Counted from the first letter of the stretch, positions 43,195 through 55,809 are shown. The stretch: DNA of 64,000 nucleotides from Dactylosporangium roseum (GCF_025264685.1 NZ_CP073721.1:797001-861000); one strand, 5' to 3'. Notes: generated by a model from the sequence alone, not told the origin. Translations and numbers: made by a program.

Positions 43195-43341
43195 GACCCG
43201 TCCCGCGGCGGCCGCGTCGGGATCGTGTCGCGACCGGCCCGAGCCGCGCCGCCCTGCCGATCGCGGATCGGCGAACAGGTTCGACAGAAGGTCGCGGGCC
43301 GCCGGGATGGTGCCCGCGGCCTTCCCGCATGAGGAGACGCC

Positions 43342-43929
43342 GTGCCGGACACCGCGCCGTGGCTGGTCGTCGGGCTGGGAAACCCCGGGTCCGAATATGC
43401 GCGCCACCGCCACAACGTCGGCTTCATGGTGGCCGACCTGCTCGCCGATCGGACCGGGCTGCGCTTCAGCCGGCATCGGCGCGTCATGGCCGAGGTGGCC
43501 GAGGGGCGGCTGCGCGTCGGCGGACCGCGGCTCGTCCTGGTCAAGCCGCTCACCTACATGAACCTGTCCGGCGGGCCGGTCGCCGGCCTGGCGCAGTTCT
43601 ACAAGGTGCCGGTCGACCAGATCATCGCCGTGCACGACGAGCTCGACGTGCCGTGGACTCAGCTACGCCTCAAGCAGGGCGGCGGCGAGGGCGGCCACAA
43701 CGGGCTGCGCTCGATGTCGAGCTCGCTGGGAAGCAAGGACTACGTCCGGGTCCGGTTCGGGATCGGCCGGCCGCCCGGCCGGCAGAACCCCGCCGACTTC
43801 GTGCTCTCGGACTTCTCCAGCGTGGAGCGCAAGGAGCTGGACTTCTTCGTCGACCGCGCCGCGGACGCGGTCGAGATGGTAATCGACCGTGGTCTCGAAC
43901 CGGCCCAGAATCAGTATCACGGGGCATAA
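43342..43929 (+). CDS. pth: Peptidyl-tRNA hydrolase
   Basis: 195 residues. [21 protein letters not shown] carries the catalytic His and Asn; [20 protein letters not shown] (Asp) and [12 protein letters not shown] follow. It frees tRNA from peptidyl-tRNA that drops off ribosomes. GTG at 43342 follows GAGGAG. Confidence 0.96.
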   Translation: MPDTAPWLVVGLGNPGSEYARHRHNVGFMVADLLADRTGLRFSRHRRVMAEVAEGRLRVGGPRLVLVKPLTYMNLSGGPVAGLAQFYKVPVDQIIAVHDELDVPWTQLRLKQGGGEGGHNGLRSMSSSLGSKDYVRVRFGIGRPPGRQNPADFVLSDFSSVERKELDFFVDRAADAVEMVIDRGLEPAQNQYHGA

Positions 43930-44059
43930 CGTCCCGGTTGTCCATGGTCCGTTTGTCCTGATCTGCCCCTGCCGTCCCGTGTGGTGCCGTGACGTATGTC
44001 CGGGTTGCACGTTGTACTCCAGGTCGCACCTTTTGTAAGGCGGACTGAGGAGGCGGACG

Positions 44060-46072
44060 ATGGCGGTCGACAGCGGACGTACGCGGGACGGCTTCCACCG
44101 CCCTGCGCACCTGCGCCGCGAGGACCGCCACGGTTATCAGGCCCGCGAGAGCCGCCCGGCCAACCAGCGCCGGGACGCCGCGGCGCGCAACGTCCGCCAG
44201 GACGCCACGGCGACGGGCCCTCACGAGCACCGTGCCCAGGGGGTTCGTGGCGACGGCGGGCCGGGTGATCCCCACGCAGCGGCCCGGGCGCGAGACGGCG
44301 AGCACCGGTCGCCGAACGCCCGCGGCGGCGGGCGTCCGACCCAGGTCCGCCACGGAGACGCGGGGCACGAGGGCGCGGCCGACGGGCGCGCGCCGCGGAT
44401 CCGGGCCGAGCGCCCGGTACAGGTCCGGCGGCCGAGCCCCATGCGGACCGCCGTCCGGCACGGGCGGGTGGACGGCGACGTGGGTGAGTCGCCCCGTGCG
44501 CGGGCCTCCACCGCTCCCGTGTCGCCCGCACCGGGGCCGCCCGTCCCGCCCGCCGAGGTGTCGCCGCAGCTCGCCGCCGAGGTCGAAGACGCCGTCCGCG
44601 GAGCCGCCGCGTTCGTGCCCGCCGGGGCGCCCGTCCTGGCACCGCCGGAGCCGGGCAACCGCGCCGCCCGGCACCGGGCCCGCTGGGCCTGGGAGGGACG
44701 GTACCTGCGGACGCTCCTCGTTCTCGATCTCGTCATCGGGTTCTTCGCCGGCTTCGTCGCCTTCGAGGTGCGCTTCGGCGTCGGGCTGACCAGCTACAAC
44801 CTGCGGTACGCGCTGCTGAGCGCCCTCGTCCCGATCGCGTTCACCGCCGCGCTCGCCGTCAACCGGGCGTACGAGAAGCGCTACCTCTTCGTCGGTACCG
44901 ATGAATATCAAAGGGTCCTGCGGGCCGGCCTGTCGCTGACCGCCGTGACGGTCTTCGTGGCCTACGCCGCGGAGTTCCAGATCGCCCGGGGCTGGTTCGT
45001 CGTCGCGGTGCCGCTGGTGACCTTCTCGTGCCTCGGCGGGCGGTTCGCCCTCCGGCAACTGCTCCACCGGGCCCGCAAGCAGCAGGGCGCCTGCATGCGG
45101 CGGGTGGTGGTGGTCGGCCACGAGCTCGCCGTCGAGGCGATGACCCGCCAGTTGTGCCGCGAGCGGTACCACGGCCTGAAGGTCGTCGGCGCCTGCCTCG
45201 CCGCCGAGGGCACCGTGTCCGGCGTGCCGGTGCTGGGGACGTTCGACCAGATCGCCGCGGCGGTCCGCACGGCGCGGGCCGACACCGTGCTGGTGCTGTC
45301 GTGCCCCGAGCTGGACGGCCACTCGCTCAGAAGGCTCGCGTGGCGCCTGGAGCGCGACGACATCGACCTCATCGTGGCCAGCACCCTGATCGACGTGGCC
45401 GGCAGCCGGACCACCATCCGGCCGGTCGACGGCCTGCCCATGCTTCACGTCGAGCACCCCACCCTGACCGGCGCTCGACGCCTGGTCAAGGCCATTTTCG
45501 ACCGGATCGGGGCGCTCCTGCTGCTGATCCTCACGTCACCACTTCTGGCTGGTCTCGCGCTGGCCGTTCGCGCTGAGTCGAAGGGGCCGGTACTGTTCCG
45601 TCAGGTACGTGTGGGCAAAGACGGTCGCGAGTTCGTGATCTTCAAGTTTCGCACGATGCACCTGGACGCCGAAGCCCGCCTTGCTGAGCTGCGGCACCTC
45701 AACGAAGTCGACGGCGCGCTGTTCAAATTGCGCAACGACCCGCGGGTCACTCGCGTCGGACGGCTTCTGCGCAAGTTTTCACTCGACGAACTGCCGCAAC
45801 TGCTCAATGTGCTCGGCGGCAGTATGTCACTGGTCGGGCCCCGCCCGCCGCTGCCGGAGGAGGTCGCCGTGTATCCGGACGACGCCCGGCGCCGGCTGGC
45901 CGTGCGGCCCGGGATGACCGGCCTCTGGCAGGTGTCCGGCAGGTCGGACCTATCGTGGGACGAAGCGGTCCGCCTCGACCTGCAGTATGTGGAGAATTGG
46001 TCACTGTCACTCGACCTGGTGATCATGCTGCGTACGTTGAGCGCGGTGACCCGAGGGGCTGGAGCGTACTGA
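44060..46072 (+). CDS. Polyprenyl-phosphate sugar-1-phosphate transferase with long disordered N-terminus
   Basis: 670 residues, about 200 longer than usual. Residues 1-210 are Arg/Pro/Ala/Asp-rich and low-complexity, probably disordered. Then four or five helices (from ~215, TLLVLDLVIGFFAGFVAF), a nucleotide-binding-like domain (MRRVVVVGHELAVEAM), and from ~475 the catalytic sugar-transferase domain with FRQVRVGKDGREFVIFKFRTM, SLDELPQLLNVLGG, SLVGPRPPLP and VRPGMTGLWQVSGRS. It starts lipid-linked exopolysaccharide or glycan assembly by moving a sugar phosphate to polyprenyl phosphate. The donor sugar is unknown. It is followed directly by cysQ and sulfate-activation genes. Confidence 0.9.
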   Translation: MAVDSGRTRDGFHRPAHLRREDRHGYQARESRPANQRRDAAARNVRQDATATGPHEHRAQGVRGDGGPGDPHAAARARDGEHRSPNARGGGRPTQVRHGDAGHEGAADGRAPRIRAERPVQVRRPSPMRTAVRHGRVDGDVGESPRARASTAPVSPAPGPPVPPAEVSPQLAAEVEDAVRGAAAFVPAGAPVLAPPEPGNRAARHRARWAWEGRYLRTLLVLDLVIGFFAGFVAFEVRFGVGLTSYNLRYALLSALVPIAFTAALAVNRAYEKRYLFVGTDEYQRVLRAGLSLTAVTVFVAYAAEFQIARGWFVVAVPLVTFSCLGGRFALRQLLHRARKQQGACMRRVVVVGHELAVEAMTRQLCRERYHGLKVVGACLAAEGTVSGVPVLGTFDQIAAAVRTARADTVLVLSCPELDGHSLRRLAWRLERDDIDLIVASTLIDVAGSRTTIRPVDGLPMLHVEHPTLTGARRLVKAIFDRIGALLLLILTSPLLAGLALAVRAESKGPVLFRQVRVGKDGREFVIFKFRTMHLDAEARLAELRHLNEVDGALFKLRNDPRVTRVGRLLRKFSLDELPQLLNVLGGSMSLVGPRPPLPEEVAVYPDDARRRLAVRPGMTGLWQVSGRSDLSWDEAVRLDLQYVENWSLSLDLVIMLRTLSAVTRGAGAY

Positions 46073-46861
46073 ATGAGCGATCTGCCACCCGCCACGGACG
46101 GCGGGTTCGCCCGCTGGCTCGCCCAGCGAGCCGGGGACCTGCTGCTCAAGCTGCGTGAGGAGATGGGCTACGCCGACCCTGACGCGTTGCGTAGGGCCGG
46201 TGACCGAATGTCGCATGAGCTGCTGATGGAGCAGTTGGGGCGGTGGCGCCCGGCCGACGCGGTGCTGTCGGAGGAGGGCGTGGACAGCGCCGCCCGGCTC
46301 GGGGCGGACCGGGTCTGGATCGTCGACCCGCTGGACGGCACCCGCGAGTTCGGGGAGGAAGGCCGAGCCGACTGGGCCGTCCACGTGGCGTTGTGGGGCA
46401 GGTCGTCGACGGCGCTCGAGAAGGGCGCCGGCCGGCTCGTCGCCGGCGCGGTCGCGCTCCCGGCCCAGCACTGCGTGCTGGGCAGCGACGCGCCGCCGCC
46501 GTTCCCGCCGATGCCGGGCGTGCAGGGCGAGCCGATCCGGCTGGCCGCGAGCCGCACCCGCCCGCCGGCGCTGCTGAGCGCGCTCGCCGGGAAACTTCCG
46601 GTCGAGCTCGTCCCGATGGGCTCGGCCGGCGCCAAGATCGCCGCCGTCATCGACGGGGCGGTCGACGCCTATGTGCACGCCGGCGGCCAGTACGAATGGG
46701 ACTCCGCCGCCCCGGTTGCTGTGGCGGTCGCCACGGGCCTGCATGCTTCCCGTATCGACGGGACTACGTTGGAATACAACCAGCCCGACCCACGGCTACC
46801 AGATCTGGTGGTGTGTCGGAAGGCATTGGCGCCGCAACTGCTGGCCGCGATCAATAGCTGA
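46073..46861 (+). CDS. cysQ: 3'(2'),5'-bisphosphate nucleotidase (CysQ)
   Basis: 262 residues of the inositol-monophosphatase fold: LSEEGVD, WIVDPLDGTREF (metal-binding DPLDGT), and the C-terminal YEWDSAAPVAVA. CysQ hydrolyses pAp to AMP, removing the inhibitor made during sulfate assimilation. The ATG starts one base after the sugar-transferase stop, and cysD follows by 15 bases, so the group is one operon. Confidence 0.9.
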   Translation: MSDLPPATDGGFARWLAQRAGDLLLKLREEMGYADPDALRRAGDRMSHELLMEQLGRWRPADAVLSEEGVDSAARLGADRVWIVDPLDGTREFGEEGRADWAVHVALWGRSSTALEKGAGRLVAGAVALPAQHCVLGSDAPPPFPPMPGVQGEPIRLAASRTRPPALLSALAGKLPVELVPMGSAGAKIAAVIDGAVDAYVHAGGQYEWDSAAPVAVAVATGLHASRIDGTTLEYNQPDPRLPDLVVCRKALAPQLLAAINS

Positions 46862-46876
46862 AAGGTCCCCGTCAAT

Positions 46877-47785
46877 ATGAGCCGCGCCCCGTATCGCGTC
46901 TCCCACCTGGACGCTCTCGAGGCCGAGAGCCTGTTCGTCATGCGCGAGGTGGTCGCCGAGTTCGAGCGGCCCGTGCTGCTGTTCTCCGGCGGCAAGGACT
47001 CGATCGTGATGCTCCGGCTCGCCGAGAAGGCCTTCGCACCTGCCCGGATCCCGTTCCCGGTCATGCACGTCGACACCGGGCACAACTTCACCGAGGTCCT
47101 CGCCTACCGGGACCGCCGCGTCACCGACCTCAACGTGCAGTTGATCGTGGCGAGCGTCCAGGAGGCGATCGACAGCGGGCTGGTGCGCGAGTCGAACGAC
47201 GGCATGCGCAACCGCATCCAGACGCCGGTGCTGCTCGACGCGATCGAGAAGTACCGCTTCGACTCGCTCTTCGGCGGTGCCCGCCGGGACGAGGAGAAGG
47301 CGCGGGCCAAGGAGCGGGTCTTCAGCTTCCGCGACGACTTCGGCCAGTGGGACCCGCGCAACCAGCGGCCCGAGCTGTGGGCGCTCTACAACGCGCGGAT
47401 CGCGCCCGGCGAGTCGATCCGGGTGTTCCCGCTGTCCAACTGGACCGAGCTGGACGTCTGGCACTACATCGCCCGCGAGGGCATCGAGTTGCCGTCGATC
47501 TACTACGCCCATGACCGCGAGGTCGTCGACCGCGGCGGCATGCTCTACGCGATCAACGAGTTCCTGCCGCTGAAGGCCGGCGAGACGCCGTTCGTGGAGC
47601 GGGTGCGATACCGCACCGTCGGCGACGCCTCGTGCACCGCCGCCGTGCGCAGCGACGCCGACACCATCGACAAGGTCATCGACGAGGTCGCCGCGACCCG
47701 CATCACCGAGCGCGGCGCGACCCGCGGCGACGACAAGGTGAGCGAGGCGGCGATGGAAGATCGTAAGCGGGAAGGGTACTTCTGA
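46877..47785 (+). CDS. cysD: Sulfate adenylyltransferase subunit 2
   Basis: 302 residues of the PAPS-reductase/ATP-sulfurylase family. The PP-loop is LLFSGGKDSIVMLRLAEK near residue 32; VMHVDTGHNF, FDSLFGGARRDEEKARAKER and RVRYRTVGDASCTAAV follow. With CysN it makes adenosine 5'-phosphosulfate from ATP and sulfate. ATG at 46877; cysN starts two bases after its stop. Confidence 0.96.
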   Translation: MSRAPYRVSHLDALEAESLFVMREVVAEFERPVLLFSGGKDSIVMLRLAEKAFAPARIPFPVMHVDTGHNFTEVLAYRDRRVTDLNVQLIVASVQEAIDSGLVRESNDGMRNRIQTPVLLDAIEKYRFDSLFGGARRDEEKARAKERVFSFRDDFGQWDPRNQRPELWALYNARIAPGESIRVFPLSNWTELDVWHYIAREGIELPSIYYAHDREVVDRGGMLYAINEFLPLKAGETPFVERVRYRTVGDASCTAAVRSDADTIDKVIDEVAATRITERGATRGDDKVSEAAMEDRKREGYF

Positions 47786-47786
47786 G

Positions 47787-49076
47787 GTGACCGCTGTTCT
47801 GGAGACGCCGCAGCAGCGGCAGATGGACCTTCTCCGCTTCGCCACCGCGGGCTCCGTCGACGACGGCAAGTCGACCTTGATCGGGCGCCTGCTGTACGAC
47901 TCGAAGGCCATCTTCGAGGACCAGCTCGAGGCCGTCGAGGCCACCTCCCGGTCCCGCGGCGACGAATACACCAACCTCGCGCTGCTCACCGACGGCCTGC
48001 GCGCCGAGCGTGAGCAGGGCATCACGATCGACGTCGCCTACCGGTACTTCGCGACCCCGCGGCGGAAGTTCATCATCGCCGACACCCCGGGGCATATCCA
48101 GTACACGCGCAACATGGTCACCGGTGCCTCGACCGCCGATCTCGCGCTGATCCTGGTCGACGCCCGCAAGGGCCTGGTCGAGCAGTCCCGCCGCCACGCG
48201 TTCCTGTGCTCGTTGCTGCGCGTGCCGCACCTGGTGCTCTGCGTCAACAAGATGGACCTCGTCGACTACTCGCAGGAGGTCTTCGAGCGGATCGCCGACG
48301 AGTTCACGTCGTTCGCGGCGAAGCTCGAGGCGCCCGATCTGACCGTCATCCCGATCTCCGCGCTGCACGGTGACAACCTGGTCACCCGCAGTGAGAAGAT
48401 GTCGTGGTACGAGGGGCCGTCGCTCCTGCACCACCTGGAGCACGTGCACATCGCCTCCGATCGCAACCTGGTCGACGTGCGCTTTCCGGTGCAGTACGTG
48501 ATCCGTCCCCAGTCGACGGTCGTCTCCGACTACCGCGGCTACGCGGGTCAGATCGCGTCCGGCGTCATGAAGCCGGGTGACGAGATCATGGTCCTGCCCT
48601 CCGGCTTCACCACGCGCATCACGCACATCGAGACGGCCGACGGCCCGATCCAGGAGGCCTACCCGCCGATGTCGGTGACGATCCGGCTGGCCGACGAGAT
48701 CGACATCGCGCGCGGCGACATGATCTGCCGCCCGAACAACGCGCCGGCGGTCGCCCAGGACATCGAGGCGATGATCTGCTGGATGGACGAGACCCGCCCG
48801 CTGTCGGTCGGCGGGAAGTACGCGATCAAGCACACCACCCGATCGGCCCGCACCGTGGTCCGCGGCCTGCAATACCGGCTCGACGTCAACACGCTGCACC
48901 GCGACGAGTCCGCGACCGGACTGGCGCTCAACGAGATCGGCCGGGTGCGCCTGCGGACGACGGTCCCGCTCCTCGCCGACGAGTACCGCCGCAACCGGAC
49001 CACCGGGGGCTTCATCATCATCGACGAGGCGACCAACCGCACGGTCGGCGCGGGAATGATCATCGAGGCGGCCTAG
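47787..49076 (+). CDS. cysN: Sulfate adenylyltransferase subunit 1 (GTPase)
   Basis: 429 residues of the translation-factor GTPase family: GSVDDGKSTLIGRLLYDS (P-loop), GITIDVAYRYF, DTPGHIQYTRNM (G3) and NKMDLVDYS (G4), then EF-Tu-like domains II and III. GTP hydrolysis drives APS synthesis by CysD. It ends after domain III and lacks the fused APS kinase (CysC) present in mycobacteria. No cysC or cysH is nearby. GTG at 47787. A palindromic repeat begins 24 bases after the stop. Confidence 0.96.
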   Translation: MTAVLETPQQRQMDLLRFATAGSVDDGKSTLIGRLLYDSKAIFEDQLEAVEATSRSRGDEYTNLALLTDGLRAEREQGITIDVAYRYFATPRRKFIIADTPGHIQYTRNMVTGASTADLALILVDARKGLVEQSRRHAFLCSLLRVPHLVLCVNKMDLVDYSQEVFERIADEFTSFAAKLEAPDLTVIPISALHGDNLVTRSEKMSWYEGPSLLHHLEHVHIASDRNLVDVRFPVQYVIRPQSTVVSDYRGYAGQIASGVMKPGDEIMVLPSGFTTRITHIETADGPIQEAYPPMSVTIRLADEIDIARGDMICRPNNAPAVAQDIEAMICWMDETRPLSVGGKYAIKHTTRSARTVVRGLQYRLDVNTLHRDESATGLALNEIGRVRLRTTVPLLADEYRRNRTTGGFIIIDEATNRTVGAGMIIEAA

Positions 49077-49099
49077 CGCCGCCGCCACTGCCGCGCGTC

Positions 49100-49168
49100 G
49101 ATCTTGCAATTGTGGTGCCTGACAAGCCGGGCATTCAGGGAGTGTCACGGCACCAGAACCGCAAGATC
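49100..49168. repeat. Dispersed palindromic repeat, copy 3 (decayed)
   Basis: Arms 49100-49119 and 49149-49168 match at 17 of 20 paired positions; the core GATCTTGCAATTGTGGTGCC belongs to the family of copies at 8351 and 32066. The loop is 29 bases, the same as copy 2. It lies just after cysN. Confidence 0.75.
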
Positions 49169-49196
49169 GGCGAGGGTGGATCCGGGGGACGCCGCG

Positions 49197-50006
49197 CTAG
49201 CTGGGGGAGCGGGGCGGCGGGGCCGGCCGGGCGATCGACACCCGGGCCACCCGCCGGCCCTCCACCGTGCTCACGTGCAGGTGCCAGCCGTTGTGGCGGA
49301 CCGAGTCGCCGGCCTTCGGCACCTTGCCGAGGCGGGCCATCAGGAACCCGGCCACCGTCTCGTAGGGCCCGGCCGGCAGCGTGAGGCCGGTGCGCTCGGC
49401 CAGGTCGGCGAGGTTGAGCCGGCCGTCGACCTCGTCGATGCCCGGCCGTTTGGTGGCCGGCGACGGGGGAGCGTCGTACTCGTCGTGGATCTCGCCGACG
49501 AGTTCCTCGATCAGGTCCTCCAGGGTGACGATGCCGGCCGTCCCGCCGTATTCGTCGACGACCACCGCCAGGTGGTGGCCGCTGCGGCGCATCTCCGACA
49601 GGGCCTCCAGCACACGCTTGCTGGCCGGCAGGCGGTGCACCTCGCGGGTCAGGTGCCGCAGCGTCAGGCCCGGGTCGACGGAGGGCGGCAGCGTCAGGTC
49701 GCGCACGTGGACGAAGCCGAGGACGTCGTCCTGGTCGCCGTCGATGACGGGAAAGCGGGAGTGCCTGGCGCGCCGTACCAGAACGATCGCCTCGGCGACG
49801 GTGAGCTGTGCGTCGAGGAAGACCACCTCGGTGCGCGGGACCATGACCTCGCGGACGTGTCCGGTGCCGGTGTTGACCGCGATGAGGGAGCGCAACTCGG
49901 CCTCGCTGATCCGGAGATCCGCCGGAGTGGCGTGAAGGCGGCTGGCCCAACGGTTCAACAGGGCAGCGACAGCCTGCCGTATGGTTCCGGGGGCAGGCTC
50001 CGGCAT
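49197..50006 (-). CDS. CBS-pair/CorC_HlyC protein without DUF21 membrane domain
   Basis: 269 residues. A CBS pair (VREVMVPRTEVVFLDAQ and HLAVVVDEYGGTAGIVTLEDL) is followed by a CorC/HlyC transporter-associated domain (LNLADLAERTGLTLPAGPYETVAGFLM). The four-helix DUF21 region of full-length CNNM/CorB proteins is missing, as in E. coli CorC. These proteins take part in magnesium or cobalt efflux and bind adenine nucleotides. ATG at 50006 is chosen because TACAAT lies six bases upstream (leaderless); an earlier GTG (50042) is unlikely. Confidence 0.88.
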   Translation of the reverse strand: MPEPAPGTIRQAVAALLNRWASRLHATPADLRISEAELRSLIAVNTGTGHVREVMVPRTEVVFLDAQLTVAEAIVLVRRARHSRFPVIDGDQDDVLGFVHVRDLTLPPSVDPGLTLRHLTREVHRLPASKRVLEALSEMRRSGHHLAVVVDEYGGTAGIVTLEDLIEELVGEIHDEYDAPPSPATKRPGIDEVDGRLNLADLAERTGLTLPAGPYETVAGFLMARLGKVPKAGDSVRHNGWHLHVSTVEGRRVARVSIARPAPPPRSPS

Positions 50007-50012
50007 GGACGG

Positions 50013-50018
50013 ATTGTA
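50013..50018 (-). promoter_or_regulatory. -10 element of a leaderless promoter for the CBS gene
   Basis: On the minus strand TACAAT-CCGTCC-ATG. A GTGAAT hexamer about 18 bases upstream could be the -35. The TAAATT (50053-50058) on the opposite strand probably serves the divergent galE. Confidence 0.6.
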
Positions 50019-50089
50019 GGCATCCGGCTCCCGGTCATTCACCGGCGAAGTGTAAATTTGTGGTTCTCGATGACTTTGTGGAGGTGAGC

Positions 50090-51055
50090 GTGAGACTGCT
50101 CGTGACCGGTGGTGCCGGTTATATCGGCAGCGTCGTGACCGCGCTACTGCTCGACGCCGGGCATGACGTCACGGTTCTCGACGATCTCTCGACAGGTCAT
50201 CAGGAGGCGGTGCCGCCCGCCGCCGCCTTTGTCCGCGGCCGCGTCCACGAGGCGATCGGCGACGTGCTCACGCCCGACTTCGACGGCGTCCTGCACTTCG
50301 CCGCCTTCATCGCGGCCGGTGAGAGCGTGCAGAAGCCGGAGAAGTACTGGGACAACAACGCGGTCGGCACGCTGAAGCTGCTCGACGCTATGCGCGCCGC
50401 CGGGGTCCGCAGGCTGGTCTTCTCCTCGACGGCCAACATCTACGGCGACCCCGACGAGGTGCCGATCCCGGAGACGGCGACGGTGCGCCCGCCCAACCCG
50501 TATGCGACGTCGAAGCTCGCCGCCGACCACGCCCTCACGGGCGAGGCGATCGGCCACGGCCTGTCGGCGGTCAGCCTGCGGTACTTCAACGTGGTCGGGG
50601 CGCTGCACCGCGAGGACGGCTCCATGATCGGCGAGCGGCACGACCCGGAGACCCACCTCATCCCGATCGCGCTGCAGGTCGCGGCCGGCCGACGGGAAAA
50701 GTTGCAGCTCTTCGGCGACGACTACGACACGCCGGACGGCACGAACATCCGCGACTACATCCACGTCGCCGACCTGGGCACCGCCCACCTGCTGGCGCTC
50801 GGCACGATGGACGGCCCCGGCCATCGGATCTACAACCTGGGCAACGGCACCGGCTTCTCCAACCGCCAGGTCGTCGACGTGGTGCGCGAGGTGACCGGCC
50901 ACCCGATCCCGGTGGAGATGGCGCCGCGCCGCCCCGGTGACCCGGCCCAGTTGGTCGCCTCGTCGGACAAGGCCAAGCGCGAGCTCGGCTGGCGCCCGCA
51001 GCACGTCGAGCTGGCCACGATGGTTCACGACGCGTGGGCCTTCCTGCGCCCCTGA
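50090..51055 (+). CDS. galE: UDP-glucose 4-epimerase
   Basis: 321 residues, short-chain dehydrogenase fold: VTGGAGYIGS at the N-terminus (NAD site), FAAFIAAGESV, FSSTANIYG (catalytic Ser/Thr region), NPYATSKLAAD (Tyr-xxx-Lys), YFNVVGA, NIRDYIHVADL and NLGNGTGFS. It interconverts UDP-glucose and UDP-galactose. GTG at 50090 follows GGAGG by five bases; an upstream ATG at 50060 is rejected. It may supply sugar for the polysaccharide genes nearby. Confidence 0.93.
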   Translation: MRLLVTGGAGYIGSVVTALLLDAGHDVTVLDDLSTGHQEAVPPAAAFVRGRVHEAIGDVLTPDFDGVLHFAAFIAAGESVQKPEKYWDNNAVGTLKLLDAMRAAGVRRLVFSSTANIYGDPDEVPIPETATVRPPNPYATSKLAADHALTGEAIGHGLSAVSLRYFNVVGALHREDGSMIGERHDPETHLIPIALQVAAGRREKLQLFGDDYDTPDGTNIRDYIHVADLGTAHLLALGTMDGPGHRIYNLGNGTGFSNRQVVDVVREVTGHPIPVEMAPRRPGDPAQLVASSDKAKRELGWRPQHVELATMVHDAWAFLRP

Positions 51056-51077
51056 CCGGTCGTCGTCTCCCCGGTCG

Positions 51078-52313
51078 TTACTGGGCGTCGAGCTTCTGCC
51101 AGGTGGAGCCGTCGACCGAGAACGCCGTGTAGATCGCCGACATCTCGTAGGCCACGTAGCCGGCCTGGGTCCGCGCCAGGCGGTTCGTCGGGTGCAGGCC
51201 CGCGAGGCGGTGCCAGGTCGCGCCGCGGTCCCCGGAGACCAGCCAGTGCCCCGCGCCGTCGACGATTAACAGCCTGCCGTCGAGCAGCGGCACCGGATCG
51301 CCCCCGATCGTCGCCTGGCCGGCGGTCGGGTTCACCGAGCCGAACGTGGCGCCGCCGTCGACCGACGACACCACGCCGAGCAGCCGGGCCGGGCTTGTGT
51401 CCGGGTCGACCACCACGGCGAACACGTCCCGGCCCTGCGTCACCGTGCGGGCCTGGCCCGTGCCGGGGAAGGTCGTCATGTTCCAGTTGGCGCCGCCGTC
51501 ACGTGAGACCGCCAGCGCCGGTTGGCCGGCGGACCGCCCGCCGACCCACCAGGAGCCGTCGCCGCCGACGACGGGGGCCGTCCAGCACACGTCGAGCCCC
51601 CGCGGCTGCCGTGGCGGCGCCACGAGCCCCTCCGGAGTCACCGCCAGGACCCGGCGGCCGCACGGCGCCGAGCCGACCGTGAACAGGTGCGCGGTGCTCG
51701 GCAGCGGCGCCGCGCCGTCGCCGGCCGGGACGGTCCGCTGGCCGGTGTCCCACGTCTCGCCGTCGGTGCTCGTCGACAGCACCGGCGTCGGGCCCGCACC
51801 GAGCAGCGCGATCCGCGCCGGCGCGCCGGTCACGACCATCGTCGGCACCGCGTCGGCGGCGGTGGAGGCCAGCGGGCCGGGTGCGCGCCGCGTGCGCCAG
51901 GTCCGGCCGCCGTCCGTGGTCGCGCTGACCCAGGTCGTACAACTCGTCGTGCCTTGGCACTCGGCGCTCAGCAGGAAACCGCGGTCCGCGTCGAGGAACT
52001 CCACGTCGCGGACCTTCCCCGGGAGGTCCGTCGGCAGGTGGGGCAGGCCGTTGACGGTGATGTCCTCGGCGGTCCAGACGCCGGCCGGGCCGCTGGCGGC
52101 GGGCTGGTCGGGCGGCGGCTGATCCTCGCCGGTGACCGTCACCGCCACGCCGGCGAGCACCAACCCTACGACGGCGCAGGCCGCGCCGGCCCGGCCGAGC
52201 CGCCGCCGGCGCCGCAGCACGTTCGCCCGGGCGGCGATCACCGAGAGCGGTGGCTGCTCGATGTCGAGCCGGTCCCGCTCCGCGCGCAACCGGACCTCCA
52301 GTTGGTCAGGCAC
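51078..52313 (-). CDS. Membrane-anchored BNR-repeat propeller protein 1
   Basis: 411 residues: a ~35-residue basic cytoplasmic part, one membrane helix (AGAACAVVGLVLAGVAVTV), a Pro-rich linker and an extracellular beta-propeller with sialidase-type Asp-box/BNR repeats (TTDGGRTWR, SRDGGANWN, SVDGGATFG, SGDRGATWH). It overlaps the ECF sigma gene upstream by eight bases, so the two are translationally coupled. Position and topology suggest it senses something outside and controls that sigma factor, that is, an anti-sigma-like role; no zinc anti-sigma motif is present. A homologous pair lies directly upstream. Confidence 0.75.
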   Translation of the reverse strand: MPDQLEVRLRAERDRLDIEQPPLSVIAARANVLRRRRRLGRAGAACAVVGLVLAGVAVTVTGEDQPPPDQPAASGPAGVWTAEDITVNGLPHLPTDLPGKVRDVEFLDADRGFLLSAECQGTTSCTTWVSATTDGGRTWRTRRAPGPLASTAADAVPTMVVTGAPARIALLGAGPTPVLSTSTDGETWDTGQRTVPAGDGAAPLPSTAHLFTVGSAPCGRRVLAVTPEGLVAPPRQPRGLDVCWTAPVVGGDGSWWVGGRSAGQPALAVSRDGGANWNMTTFPGTGQARTVTQGRDVFAVVVDPDTSPARLLGVVSSVDGGATFGSVNPTAGQATIGGDPVPLLDGRLLIVDGAGHWLVSGDRGATWHRLAGLHPTNRLARTQAGYVAYEMSAIYTAFSVDGSTWQKLDAQ

Positions 52314-52803
52314 TGGTCACCTCGGCTCGATACCCGGGCAGCAGCGCGGCGAGCGCCGCCCGCCCGCGGGCCAGCCGCGACTTCACGGTGCCGGACGGCA
52401 CGCTCAGCGCGGCGGAGATCTCGTCCACGCTGAGGTCGGCGTAGTAGTGCAGCACGATGACCTCCCGGTAGTTGCGTGGTATGGCGTCGAGCGCCTGGGT
52501 CAGGTCGGTGCGGTCGGGCTCGGGGCCGGTCTGCGTGAGCGTGGCCCGCTCCCGGAGCAGGATCAGGTCGAGGACCTTGCGTCGCCGCCACCGCCGCCGC
52601 ACGACGTTGAGCGCGACGGTGCGCAGCCAGGCCTCGGGGTTGTCGATGCCGGTGAACCCGCCGGGGCGCGCGACCGCCCGCGCGAACGCCTCCTGCACGA
52701 CGTCCTGCGCCTCGGTCAGGTCCGCGGTGAACGCGTAGAGCTGCGTGACCAGCCTGCGGTAACAGGCGTGGTACACCTCTGCCACGTCGCTCACGCTGTT
52801 CAC
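52306..52803 (-). CDS. ECF sigma factor, SigE family, copy 1
   Basis: 165 residues: region 2 (YHACYRRLVTQLYAFTAD, LTEAQDVVQEAFARAVARP) and region 4 (LDAIPRNYREVIVLHYYADL, SVDEISAALSVPSGTVKSRL). No C-terminal extension. GTG at 52803 follows GGGGGA; a GTG at 52794 is possible. It starts 28 bases after the stop of propeller 2, so all four sigma/propeller genes could be one transcript. Confidence 0.88.
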   Translation of the reverse strand: MNSVSDVAEVYHACYRRLVTQLYAFTADLTEAQDVVQEAFARAVARPGGFTGIDNPEAWLRTVALNVVRRRWRRRKVLDLILLRERATLTQTGPEPDRTDLTQALDAIPRNYREVIVLHYYADLSVDEISAALSVPSGTVKSRLARGRAALAALLPGYRAEVTSA

Positions 52804-52831
52804 GATCCCCCGGGTGGCTCCCCGGTTCCCG

Positions 52832-55808
<2,977 letters not shown>

Positions 55809-55809
55809 G

